Assembly (NCBI GenBank): GCA_018398815.1 | Contig: CM031604.1 | Span: 61,693,968-61,757,967 of the forward strand | Direction of reading: 5' to 3' | Source: Conus ventricosus | Taxonomy: Eukaryota; Mollusca; Gastropoda; Neogastropoda; Conidae | Length of the DNA stretch: 64,000 nucleotides | Shown: positions 53,640 through 64,000 of the stretch, piece after piece | How the letters are laid out: every line of letters begins with the position of its first letter | Numbering within the stretch: the first letter of the stretch is position 1 | Made by a program: the position numbers and the translations under genes | Notes under the pieces: model-generated | The model's input: the letters and a program-made list of their open reading frames with translations, nothing else | The model's database searches: none | What the model was told of the DNA's origin: nothing

Positions 53640-54690
53640 AAATATTAAACTGTGCGACACATTTGATTGACAAGAAGATATTTTCCGACATATGTTTTGC
53701 TTAGAGCTATGCACACTCCATAAGGAAGACATTTTCAGGTTTGTTTTGTTTTAAGATGTGTGTGACCATCAGTCTGACACAGATGTTTATGGATACATTT
53801 TGTTTCAATCTGTGTGTTGCCGTCAGACTGACAAGAAAGACATTTCTTCACATGTTGTGTTTTAAACTATGCAACAGGAAAGGTATTTCCAGAGATGTTC
53901 TGTTTAGAGCTGTGTGAAGCTATCAGGCTGACAAGAAAATATTTGCCTAACTTTGTGTTTGTTTACTGCAGTGTGTAAGATCAGGCTGACATGGAATGTG
54001 TTCAGGACATGCTTTGTTTAAAGCTGTGACACTATCAAACTGACAAGGAAGACCATTTCTGACATGCTTTGTTTAAAGCTGTGACACTATCAGTCTGACA
54101 ATGTAGACAGTTTCTGGCATGTTTTGTTTAAAGCTGCGTGACACTTATCATACTAACAATGAAGACGTTTCTAGTATTTTGTTTTGAAGGTGTGTGACCC
54201 TATCTGTGTGACAAAGAAGTTATTCCTGACATGTTCTGTTTAAAGCTGTGTGACGCTATCAAACCTATAATGAAGACATTTCCTGATGTATTTTGTTTAA
54301 AGTGTGTGACATTATCTGCCTGACAAGAAAGACGATTCCAGGCATTTTTTTGTTTTTTTGTTGCAAACTCCGACACCATTATACTAACAAGGAAGATGTT
54401 TCCTGACACATTTTGCTTACAACTGTAAAGCTACCCGATTGACAATGGAAATGTTTCCTGACACCTTTTGTTTACAACTGTGTAAAGCTATCAGATTGAC
54501 AATGAAAATGTTTGCTGACATGTTTTGTTTAAAGTTGTGTGAAGCTATCAGACAAATTTGAGAGGAACACGTTTCCTGACCAACATGTTTTAAGCTGACA
54601 GACACAAGGAGGATTCCAGACCAGCATGTTTAAAGCTATGTAATATTGTCATACTGACAAGGAAGAAGTTTCCTAATTGAGAACTATAAA
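53640..54690. repeat. about 60-bp minisatellite, roughly 17 units
   Basis: The unit is approximately TGACATGTTTTGTTTAAAGC, then TGTGTGACACTATCA and AACTGACAAGGAAGACATTTCC. Units differ by 10-25 percent and by small indels. Isolated units at 52240-52450 suggest the array was once longer and was split by insertions. Confidence 0.85.
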
Positions 54691-56939
54691 GACATTATAA
54701 ATTTTTATTTATCATAGTTTACCCAAACAGACAAGATATTTTTTATGTGGGAAAAAGTTCAATCTTGACCAGGTCAGATCATGAATGACTACATCATAAA
54801 AAAGAAATAAACAACAAACCAATCATGACATGGTAGCAAAACTACTGACATCTTTATGACAGACAAGACTCGGTTAAGCTGAGAGCATCAGCCATTCCGC
54901 TTGATTTTTCACTCACAGGTGTAAACAGTTTGTTAACAAAAATTTACAGGTAATAACACAATACTAACAAAGCCGTAGAGGCAAACAGACACTGCAGAGT
55001 GGACAGCTAGTGTCCATCTGGACAGTGCATACAATTTCACACTGGTTCCAGCAGATGCCAGACTACAGTTAAAAAAAAAAAAAAAATCTGGCACGTCATA
55101 AACAGCAACAAGTTTCCAGAATCAAGACAGAGAATGGTCCACAAAGTGAGAAATACAGTAGACGACCGTCAAGAAATACAGACATACACAAGAGAGACTA
55201 TCCACCTACGTCCGATTTGCGTGATGAATACATGCAACAGTAGGATGAAAGGTACAGGGTGGGTGAGGAAGAAGACAGGTATGTTGATGCGTATCTAGCA
55301 CAAACCCAGATAACAAGCACGGACACTGGGTAGCGGTCAGCTGTAACACTAGCGGATGACTTAACAAGTCCCTATTTCTCTGTTGACCATTTATTTCTTC
55401 ATCACGTTCTGGTGCCAGTCACCATCCCACCATTAACCTTGACTCCCTTCTCTCTTTACCACCCCATTTCATTGCCAAGCCACCTCTAATGCCTCTCCTC
55501 CTCCGTCTTCTTGACCGTCTTATTCTGTCCATACAGTAAGCACTCTCAAATGTCCTTTGATTATGCTTCTCTCTCTGCTGTTATGCAACTACCACACATG
55601 TGCCTCTCATTGGTGAAAAGTTCATGCAGAGATCTATTTAAGTCAGACATTGTGGCCTCAGTTCATTACCTCAAGCAGTCACTTATGTATTCTTCTTCTT
55701 CTTCTGCGTACGCAGGCCGATACTCTGCGGACACTCCCTGTATAGACATCTGCCCAACAAAGGGAGTGGAGTTTTGTGTGTATGACATTTTTTATCCACT
55801 TATGTATTGAAAATGTGCATTATAAGTGTAATGCAATATTCAGACGTAACGTGCATGATGTTTGATTGTGTATTGGTGTCTAGCTCAGTTCTATATTTGG
55901 CAATTTATTAACTCATGCTTAATTCTATATTTAGTAATTCATAAATTCATATCTCTATCTTTGCTTGGCAGAACTGGCATAAAATAGTCTAGTCTTGACA
56001 AAATGTTATTCAATATAGCAATAGCTTTTGCTATTTAACATTTGCATGTCTTTCATCAATATATTAAGTAAAAGGTGAAAATGTTCATAATCCATGACAA
56101 AAATTTCGTAAGATTGATTTTTATTGTTAAAAAAAGTTATTTGCAGATTGGAAATGGTTATAAGTAATGCTTCCATGCACAAGTTGACTGGAAAGGTTTT
56201 AACAATGTTATCATTCAGCCAAATTTGATTATGCTCCTTGAGAAAATGCCAGTGTTAAAGTTTACCATCGACACACCCATGCATACATAAACAGACTATA
56301 ATGCAATGTTAAGTTTACCATCGACACACCCATGCAAGCATAAACAGACTGTACTGTCCTTAGTATTCACTGCTTAACATATGCAAGTCGAAAAGGCGGA
56401 GTCTAAGAGCATAACAGAAAAGAGGAAGTACTAATACAGACTTCAAGGAGGAGGAGGGGGAGCTATATGTACGAGTCACAGAATGCCCACAGAGACTATA
56501 CTAAATACAAAAAGTGTACAGTAGGTAATGTTTAAAATGATATTTACAGCAATAAAGCAAAAAATAGTAAACCTTATGTGCATGGTATGTGCGTGTGCAT
56601 GCATATAAATAGGTTCAAGCATTTGTGCATTTATACTACACCCACCGTGAGTACTTGTGTTTGTATATTTCTGTATGTGTGTGTAAACAAACAAAAAATG
56701 TGTAGGTGCAAATTTGTGAAAACTAAAAAAAGGGAAAACTAATAAAATTAAGAGGCAAGACAAATACAGCTGATTTCACATGTTTATTTCATCACAGAAA
56801 AAACATGACACTCAGATGCGTTGACAAAAAACAAACAAAAAAAGTTCTAAGGAGAAATTACGCACAACTACGACAACAACAAAAAGATGAACTCAAAGTT
56901 TTTATTATTGAGATTATGGTCTCCATTGGTTTTATTTTG
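54691..56939. other. no gene seen
   Basis: Non-coding, AT-rich; a clean version of about 33560-35690. A local duplication GTTTACCATCGACACACCCA occurs twice at about 56259 and 56312. Confidence 0.5.
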
Positions 56940-57365
56940 TACAAGCTTTGAAAAAAAAAGTTATCTCCCTTAATGTTAAAATAAAAAATTTTGAAATGAA
57001 AGGTTAGTTCCGCAAGACAATACAAACAGATTACAGGACAAAACACAATGCATTTTGACCTCTTGGGTCTTCATCAGCAAAAACAAACAACATTTACGAC
57101 AATGACACAGAGAATGAGCCACCACTTATCTTCAGTGTTAATTCAACACCCATTTTGTGCCAAATATGAGAGGATAAGTGGTTGCTTGTTGTTCATTTTC
57201 ATTGTCCTAAATGTTGTAATTTGTTTTTGCCTGAAGAAGACCCAAGCGATTGAAATGCACCCTGTTTTGTCCTGTAATCTGTTTGTGTTGTCTTGTGGAA
57301 GTAATAACCTTTCTTTTTAAAATCTGCTCAATTTCTGCCTTCAGTCACTTGCTTTGAAAAAAAAA
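56940..57365. repeat. inverted repeat of a retroelement 3' end
   Basis: The left arm (about 56950-57076) and right arm (about 57222-57355) are reverse complements over about 110-125 bases. Each contains GAAGACCCAAG, ATTGAAATGCA-like and TTTTGTCCTGTAATCTGTTT words, separated by about 145 bp. TGAAGAAGACCCAAG is a common Penelope/LINE 3' motif, so this is two 3' ends placed head to head. Confidence 0.75.
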
Positions 57366-57370
57366 CAAAA

Positions 57371-57495
57371 GAAACAGAGGAAGGGAAGAAGCGACAGAGG
57401 GAGACGGGCCAGGAGAGATGAGAGACAGACAGAGGGAGAGAGAGACAGACAGATGGAGCAAGAGAGGGAGACAGACAGACAGACAGACAGAGCAA
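57371..57495. repeat. GA-rich and (GACA)n microsatellite (right copy)
   Basis: Near-identical to 36122-36250. Confidence 0.9.
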
Positions 57496-57996
57496 GAATA
57501 GAGGGCAAGGCTTTCTGTTTCTTCATGAACACCTACATACATGATCTTGCAGCATGTCTACGAACAACCTTTAAACTACCAAACACATGCCCAAGAACTA
57601 ACTTCCGCTGCACCACACAAAAAACACAACTTTTTAACAAAATCAACACAAAATGCTGCCTTTTACATTCTGCATTTCTTTTTTAACTTTGCCTCTTGGT
57701 CATCATTCAAAACCTACTTAAACTGACTTCTATATATACAGACTGCAGGATTTCTGTTAACAAATAAGCATGTGTCCATAACTCTAAACATTAAGAGATT
57801 GCACTAAACCATTTGCCTCAGAAGTCCATAGGACCACTTACCTATGTATCCGACATCAATGGAAGCCTGAACTTCAATTTACCAGTTTCTTTATTCTATT
57901 CCAGTATTATATGAAGGTTCATGTCTGCATTCATCGATGTTTCTCTTTACACGAAAGAATGACACCAAAAACAAAAAAAACACACACAAAAAAACA

Positions 57997-58854
57997 GCGC
58001 CGTGGCGAAGTGGTTAGCATTGTGGACTCCAGCTGGGAGGTCATGGTTCGAATCCAATCAGAGTCATGTGGGTTTTTCTGCCCTGACCGGCTCCTACCCA
58101 GAGTTGAGTTTGCTGCGGACTCAGTTGGGAAGACTGGGACCACACAGTCAAGTTCCATCCACTTAATGGATGCGTTTCTAAGAGTGTTGCTCAATTTTCC
58201 TGACCAACACTGCAGGTGCCTGTATCTCTCGGGCCTGGTTGACGCCGGGATATATTATGAAAGGAAGTGTAGAGTACAGCCCTGTCATGTAGTCTCAGAC
58301 CGAAATGGAATTCCGTAGCATGAAATTAATCATCCCATTCTCATCAATCAGCATAAAAAATGTCTCAAATTCTGTGGCCTTCATGCCCTGCTCTCATGGT
58401 GACCTCAATTTCAATGTCCTCTCCACGTCTGTGGCTTTGGTTTGGTTCTGTCGGAGTCACCGGTATCGGCGAGTCCATGGGGGCCGTCGTTGGATGGACG
58501 TGGTGATGCCCTCCAGAGGAGAGCTCCTCACGCCGGCTCCATGACTAAGCAATTATTGTCTTCAGTAGGGGGTTTAGTAGGTGGTGTCTACGTATGTTAG
58601 ATCAGAACAGTCGCCTCTGAACACCGCTGAAGTGACTCAGCAGCAGTGCAGTGTCTCCTTCGGCGGGTTGCCTCTTGACTTGACATTGACTGCTCCCTGT
58701 GGATTGCCGGTGCCGGGGTGCGGCGGGCCGACGAGCTGTGGCTGTGGACGGGGTGTTGGAATGAGCAGCATGGGTGCACTGCCTTGAGGTGGCGCAGAGG
58801 TTGGGACAGCCAAAAAAAAAAAAAAAAAAGGAAAAAAAAAAGGAAAAAAGAAAA
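57997..58854 (+). mobile_element. long tRNA-derived SINE (right copy of 36748-37603)
   Basis: The same insertion as at 36748, with the same flanks, a few single-base indels and a longer interrupted A tail. It is not an independent insertion. Confidence 0.88.
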
Positions 58855-60053
58855 ACCCCCGCACTCTCAGGTAGTCCTACCAATTGGGTATTTTCCACGG
58901 CATCACATGTGTATATATTAGGTGTGTTTTGTGTATGTGTGTGTGCATGTCTCTGAAACAGACTTTAATACATTCATTATTTATTCAAATAATTACTATC
59001 CATTTTTATTGATAATTTTGGGGGAGAGGGCACTGTATATATACAGGAAATAGGGGACTCTAAAACTCACAAATCCTCATGCAAAGATTCCAAGTAAACC
59101 AAGTCAATTAAGTAAACCACCTACAGGAAGCCTAAGGCTAAGATACATTCTTAAATGAGCAACTTCTGTTCTGTCATCATCAGAACGCTGTGTTTAAGCC
59201 GAGATCATTAGCACCAATGTTTATGGTAATCCAAAAAGATTCCATGTGTTTGTTTTTAATCAATTCAAGTATTTAAAAGTGTTCATCGATTAAAAAAAAA
59301 AACCAACCCCACTGCAACACTTCGAAGACAGAAAACTTACAGAAAACAAAATGAAAAACCAATGCAAACTGTGGTTGTACCATTCTTGTCCCTTACTACA
59401 AGCTGACCGTAACATTATGTTATAAACTGTACTTATCCAAATACAATCATGTAATGTACCAAAAATTTTAGTCTGGGCATTTTGCCTCTTTGAATTTCAG
59501 CTTCGCTACTTTTCCTTTCTCATCCCAAACAGTACAAATTAGCACAGATAAGCTTTCCAGTTCGTCCTTTGACTGAAAGAAAAATAGGACACTCATAAAT
59601 TTCCATCTTCATCTCTTTGTTCGTTTGTGGGTACCATCTATTTTTCTTCACTTAATATACTCTTACCCAAAGCCATGTGTGGCAGGAAAAAAATGGTAGT
59701 TTCCGAATCAGTTAACATCAATGCATTCAATCCATGTGAAATCAAGCTCTTTACACAATAAATGTAGTTTTGTGATAGCTGTAAAAACACAACCTTTCAG
59801 TTTCAGTCTTGGATGTACTTGAGTAATCATTTCAACATCCCTGTGCAAGTTTGACATCTTTTTCAAGGGAAAGTCCCATTTAACAGAGCACAAAAGAAAA
59901 ACAAAAAGGGGAAAACCCTACAACCATACTTCATTTGCACAGGAAGAAAGAAGTCAAATTCAAGTAGAAACTGTGTTCCCGCCACTTGTCAGAGTCCCAA
60001 AACTTAGTTCCAATCGAAAAAATTAAAAACAAAAAAAAGACATCATTTTCAGC
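58855..60053. other. right copy of the TAF3 3' flank, no gene seen
   Basis: Duplicate of 37604-38806. Confidence 0.6.
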
Positions 60054-60177
60054 TTAATGGACTTTCTTCTTGCGACCGCGCTTTGCTTTGGGCTTGACTT
60101 GTATTACTTTGGCACTGCAGCGTGGGCAGAAACCAAGATTCCTCCTCTGGTGGTTCTCAGTGATGTTTACACAGACC
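60054..60177 (-). pseudogene. TAF3: TAF3 last exon, second copy with two indels
   Basis: Duplicate of 38807-38930, ending in TAA instead of TAG. One added A (about 60131) and one missing C (about 60156) offset each other. The nearby residues ESWFCPRC become NLGFCPRC and the conserved Trp is lost. This is probably consensus error in a redundant contig rather than a decaying gene. Confidence 0.8.
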
Positions 60178-61758
60178 CTGCAAAATGCACAAAAGCCAGA
60201 TTAAAACCTCATATACACATATATATTGATCTCTGTTAAAACACATTCCATCATGCACTCACATGTGTTTATAAATTTGCTGCGAGAGTATTCGCTGCGG
60301 GAGTATTTCTCATCAAATATTACAGTATTTTCTACAATAATGGTGTGTTTTACAACCTTCTTTTCTGTCAACAGTTTCTCCACAGAAAGCTTCCATCATA
60401 GGATTTAACATGATCAGAATAAACTACTGGCACAGGCTGACTTCAAACTTTCAGTCAAAAATCATGATTTGCTGTCTTCATTTTGTAGCATTGACACGGG
60501 GCCAGTCTGCCACACCAAACAAACCAAACCTGAAAATTGACTTTCAGCTTGACATGACCTGGGATGACACTGCGCATTTGTTGCTCTTCACTCTAGTTAC
60601 ACATCCTTTCAGTGGCATTATCATTTACGTACCACAAACTCAAATTCATCTGTAGCCACTACCAGGCCTGTGCTCTGGCATCAGTGCTGGCATGTTGCTT
60701 GGAGGCACGCAACCAGAGCAGACACTGTCAATCTGAGTCGTTTTTGTGACACTAGCAGTGCCTATTAAAATCCAAAATATCCAAGACACCAACTTCTAAC
60801 CTCCTCAGTGACAACAACTGCTAAGTCATGGAGACTGCATAAATCATGCATCATCTCCAGGACTGTGCCACCATGCCCATCTGATGAGAGTCTGTAAGAA
60901 TTTGCTCACACTGTATACTCTGACTTGAACTTCCCACAGGCACGGATGCAGACAGGAAACTGACTTGAGGCCCACTACACAGTACAAGAGCTGGCATAAA
61001 AGGCCACAGAAGTTATCTTGTTCTTTCTCTTCTTGTTTTATTTCAAATGCTGATCAATAGTGACGCTGCGAGTTTTCTTCTTCCTTGGCCTATAGAGTCA
61101 AACGATTAGATTGTTTGCCTGTGATGTGAGTCTTATCCACTCATTGGGTCCAATGATGACTTAACCCTCTGTGTCCATCCAGCAGCAAAAGGGTACCTGA
61201 TTCAGTCAGAGAATGTTGAAGTAGTGGAAAGAGAGGGATGGGTACTGCCTCCATCCTGCTATGCGACTCGAACTCTCTAGATGCTGTGGGTTTCTTTACT
61301 TTTACAATGCCGATGTTATGCCTTTCTTTCTTTCTTTCAATGATGATCAATTGAAGAGGGCATTGGTTCAATCCTATTCAGAGACTGTGTGTTATGCTTC
61401 CTATCAAACAAGATCTTGGCAGCAGTCAGGTCTGAGTGATACAGACCACAGATGTTTGACCTGAAATGCTGAGCAAGACTTGCAGAAATGCATCTTTGAA
61501 ATGGATTAAAGTTGAATGAGTGTTTCGGCCTTTCAACCTGACCCCACAACACACTCGGTAACTGGATAGGAACTGGCAGGGGAAATAAAAGAACACTTTG
61601 CCAAATTTTGATCCCACTGCCCCATGCTGTGTGTGAACACTGCCAAGGAATCACAGCAGCTGCTTCTTGATTTATTTATTGTTTGTTTGTTTAGGGTACA
61701 AACTCCAAATGAAGTCAAATACAAAAGGTTTCAGAAGAGTGACAAAATTTTCACTGAC
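60178..61758. other. right copy of the TAF3 intron
   Basis: Duplicate of 38931-40520. Confidence 0.6.
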
Positions 61759-61861
61759 CAGTGGTACCATAGTCGTCGCATTTATCACAGCCAATCATGG
61801 GACTGCCATCATCTTGCATCTTGCATGCTGGGCAGATCCAAATCGTCGCACCAGTCGAGTC
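61759..61861 (-). pseudogene. TAF3: TAF3 PHD exon, second copy with 2-base insertion
   Basis: Duplicate of 40521-40621. Two extra bases near the donor end (about 61769-61770) break the frame after GCDKCDD. Splice sites are unchanged. Confidence 0.8.
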
Positions 61862-64000
61862 CTGTCATCACAGAAAACAGCAATTATTCAAGTTTACAAT
61901 GCAGCAGATCCTCTCAATATCCACCTCCACAAATCCATCAAAGTAAGGTTTATAAATAAGATACCTGACAGCAACACAAATATGTATCCCTGGAGCATTG
62001 AAAATGAAAGGAAACACTGTTAGTTCCTCTGCACTTTCCTGGAAATTTCTGCAATTTTCCGACTGAACACATGTCAAACAGTAACAGTACATTGGAAATC
62101 TGATTCTTGTTAAGGACTTTTTTCAACACTGTGGGCAAGCCATTTCCTACTTGCTTACAAGAAGACACTCTTCCCTTTCCACTCATTTTCTTTATGACTG
62201 CTTCTTCAAACAAAACAAAAGATATCACAAGAAGTGTGCAAAAATAGAAGACATGCCTACCCCACAAATCTTTCTGTCCAGAACAGACGATGCAAAAAAT
62301 CAGAGACAAAACAAAGTTTAAAGAATTTTAGATACACATGATTTCCTTACATTGTGAAGCTGTGCAGATGTACAATGCATGCATGCATGTTTGCAGACTC
62401 ACATCATCAAGGTCACCATGACTGATGAAGAAATATTGCAAGCCTTTTGACTGCATTTACGGGTAATTCTTGGACAGAAAATCTTCTCTTCATGAGAGTG
62501 TGAAATCAGTGAGAAAGACACAAACTGCGGCTAGATCACTGCCGAGTTGGCATGAGCAGATCATGCACAAAAAGTTTTCCCCTTTCTGTTCTAGGCTGTA
62601 AACATGGCTAACTTTATAGTAGTATTTCCTTGCTGCTGGTGGGGTTGAATTTTTTCCCCAGAGGGGAATTTGCCGCTATGCTGGTGAGGTTGAATTCTTT
62701 TCCCACAGGGATTTGCTGCTATCTTCTTAATCAGTTGCACACATTCTCATTTACTTGCTACAACTGTCCATCTTTCAGTGCTCACTGCCATAGGCGATGT
62801 ATCCAAAAATGAATACTTATGTGAACAAATTTCTGGGAAAATGATTTAGTTCTTCCCAATGCACATCCCAATGCACATGGTGATGTACAAAACAAAGAAT
62901 TTAGTGATATGAAATTTGAAATGTACAGCGATTGGAAGCTGCGCTCATGAAAAGTCAGTCAGGACATTATAAAAACAAACATTAAGAACAATTTAAATCA
63001 TTTCAGTCTGTATGCTAGGGTCGTTTTGTCAAAGCCTGTTGAAATTTCAAAGTATGGTTTACATGCCATGTTATGATACAATGTCAATACTATTTTTTAA
63101 TATTGCCATTAGGTTGAAGAGAATTTCCCAGAACTTTCTTTTTTTTGTGGCAATCTCTTCATTGAAAGCTTTCCGTCAGATGACTTGCATTTCAGCATCA
63201 TCACAATAAATCACTAGTGCATGATAATTCTAAAAGTGAGGTTGGCTAATCCCTTTCTTATTGTTGCTCTTATCTTGTCAAACAGTGAGGACAACCAGTA
63301 TCTCCAAATAAAAATTAAACCAGTATCTCAAAATTAAGTCTTTTTTTTTCTCTCCTATAACGAAGTTTGTAGAGCAAGTCACGTCTTCATTATGACAATA
63401 TCATCTTTCTACAATACAGATCAATTGCCTCAGACCACTGGACAACATTCGCTGTGTATGATAAACAAGGCTTGGTGTCCTGACAAGAAGCATCAATCAT
63501 AATGAATTACACTTAAGCATTCAGTATACATATCACTTTTATCATGAATGTATATCTATGGACCTATTATAGTGTGCTTATTGTAAAATTGTGTCCTGAA
63601 TACATCCAAAGTATATAGGTGTACAGCTATGTCGCGATTTCAGGCCTGGTTACAAGTTTGTTTGAACACTGTCAAGAATCTCAGATTTTATCATGATTAC
63701 AATGTTGTTTGAACACCGTCAAGAATCTCAGATTTTATCACACACTACATGGTCAGTGACAGGAATTTTCATTTGGTATACATTTACTTTATCATCAATA
63801 AAATGACATACTAGAGACTAAAGTGGTGAGCAAAACACTAGCATTTCATCTCTACGTATAATGCTGCTGTGGCTTTTTTTGGGGGATCCCAAATAACAGA
63901 GACACTCAATTTGGGCAAACAGTGAATGCACATAAGACCTAAAGGTCACTCCAATTCAAATGAGACAATGTGTGCCATAATCTCTACCTGAAATCTGAAG
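61862..64000. other. right copy of the TAF3 intron to the window edge
   Basis: Duplicate of 40622-42757, including the 47-bp tandem pair at about 63659-63752. The next TAF3 exon would begin just outside the window. Confidence 0.6.

Larger units (their letters stand above)
49867..64000. repeat. second copy of about 29050-42757 (likely haplotig or unmerged overlap)
   Basis: Collinear anchors: SINE A box 36753/58001, TAF3 stop 38807/60054, PHD exon 40521/61759, last matching word 42757/64000; the offset stays 21238-21248. From 57354 on, identity with the left copy is near perfect apart from scattered one- and two-base indels. Before that, the left copy is the corrupted patch and the right copy reads cleanly. 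Confidence 0.93.

Noticed and set aside
38807..61861. A real tandem duplication of TAF3
   Set aside because: The same SINE insertion and flanks, a 1000-N gap and only technical indels between copies fit a redundant contig better. Not excluded without read depth.

Overview
This is a eukaryotic, intron-rich and transposon-rich genomic window, almost certainly from an invertebrate and most likely a mollusc. That assignment is inference, based on the style of the Penelope-like element, the long tRNA-derived SINEs, the GalEa-like copia element and the THAP and hAT families. There is no bacterial operon structure. Only two host genes can be recognised, both on the minus strand. (1) RPN1 (ribophorin I, oligosaccharyltransferase subunit) runs from its first coding exon near 24995 leftwards to 2248, with eight coding exons visible and the C-terminal exon(s) beyond the left edge. 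(2) TAF3 (TFIID subunit 3) runs from 47675 leftwards to its stop codon at 38807. It has a Lys-rich segment, a Pro/Ser-rich segment and a complete C-terminal PHD finger. Its N-terminal exons are not visible.

Layout from left to right. 1-2134: a well preserved piggyBac element, transcribed opposite to RPN1 and sitting in an RPN1 intron, with its 3' terminal repeat and TTAA target at 2117-2134. 2248-14248: RPN1 exons 8 to 2. Their introns carry short tandem repeats, a decayed zinc-finger ORF, a Penelope-like (GIY-YIG) fragment, a small hAT MITE, a 1.19 kb THAP-related fold-back element and an internally deleted hAT copy. 14249-24747: RPN1 intron 1 (10.5 kb). It holds a long SINE, a decayed second piggyBac copy interrupted by a young copia LTR retrotransposon (18145-21935, AAGTG target duplication, reverse-transcriptase core missing), and a 2 kb inverted-repeat element whose ends are tandem 88-bp units built on a 16-bp palindrome. 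24748-24995: RPN1 exon 1.

From about 25184 to 36110 the sequence is badly corrupted, with expanded homopolymers of all four bases and long C runs; it looks like unpolished long-read fill. From 36110 the quality recovers and TAF3 follows. A run of exactly 1000 N lies at 48867-49866. Everything right of the gap (49867-64000) is a second copy of about 29050-42757, in the same order and orientation. It includes second copies of both TAF3 PHD exons, the SINEs, the minisatellite and the inverted-repeat structure. The simplest reading is an unmerged overlap or haplotig rather than a biological duplication. The right copy is also the better guide to what the corrupted patch should read.

The most unusual items are the palindrome-array inverted-repeat element (22284-24300), the copia element with near-identical LTRs but no RT core and a primer site matching the anticodon arm of initiator tRNA-Met, and two hAT copies that both show 6-bp rather than 8-bp target duplications.
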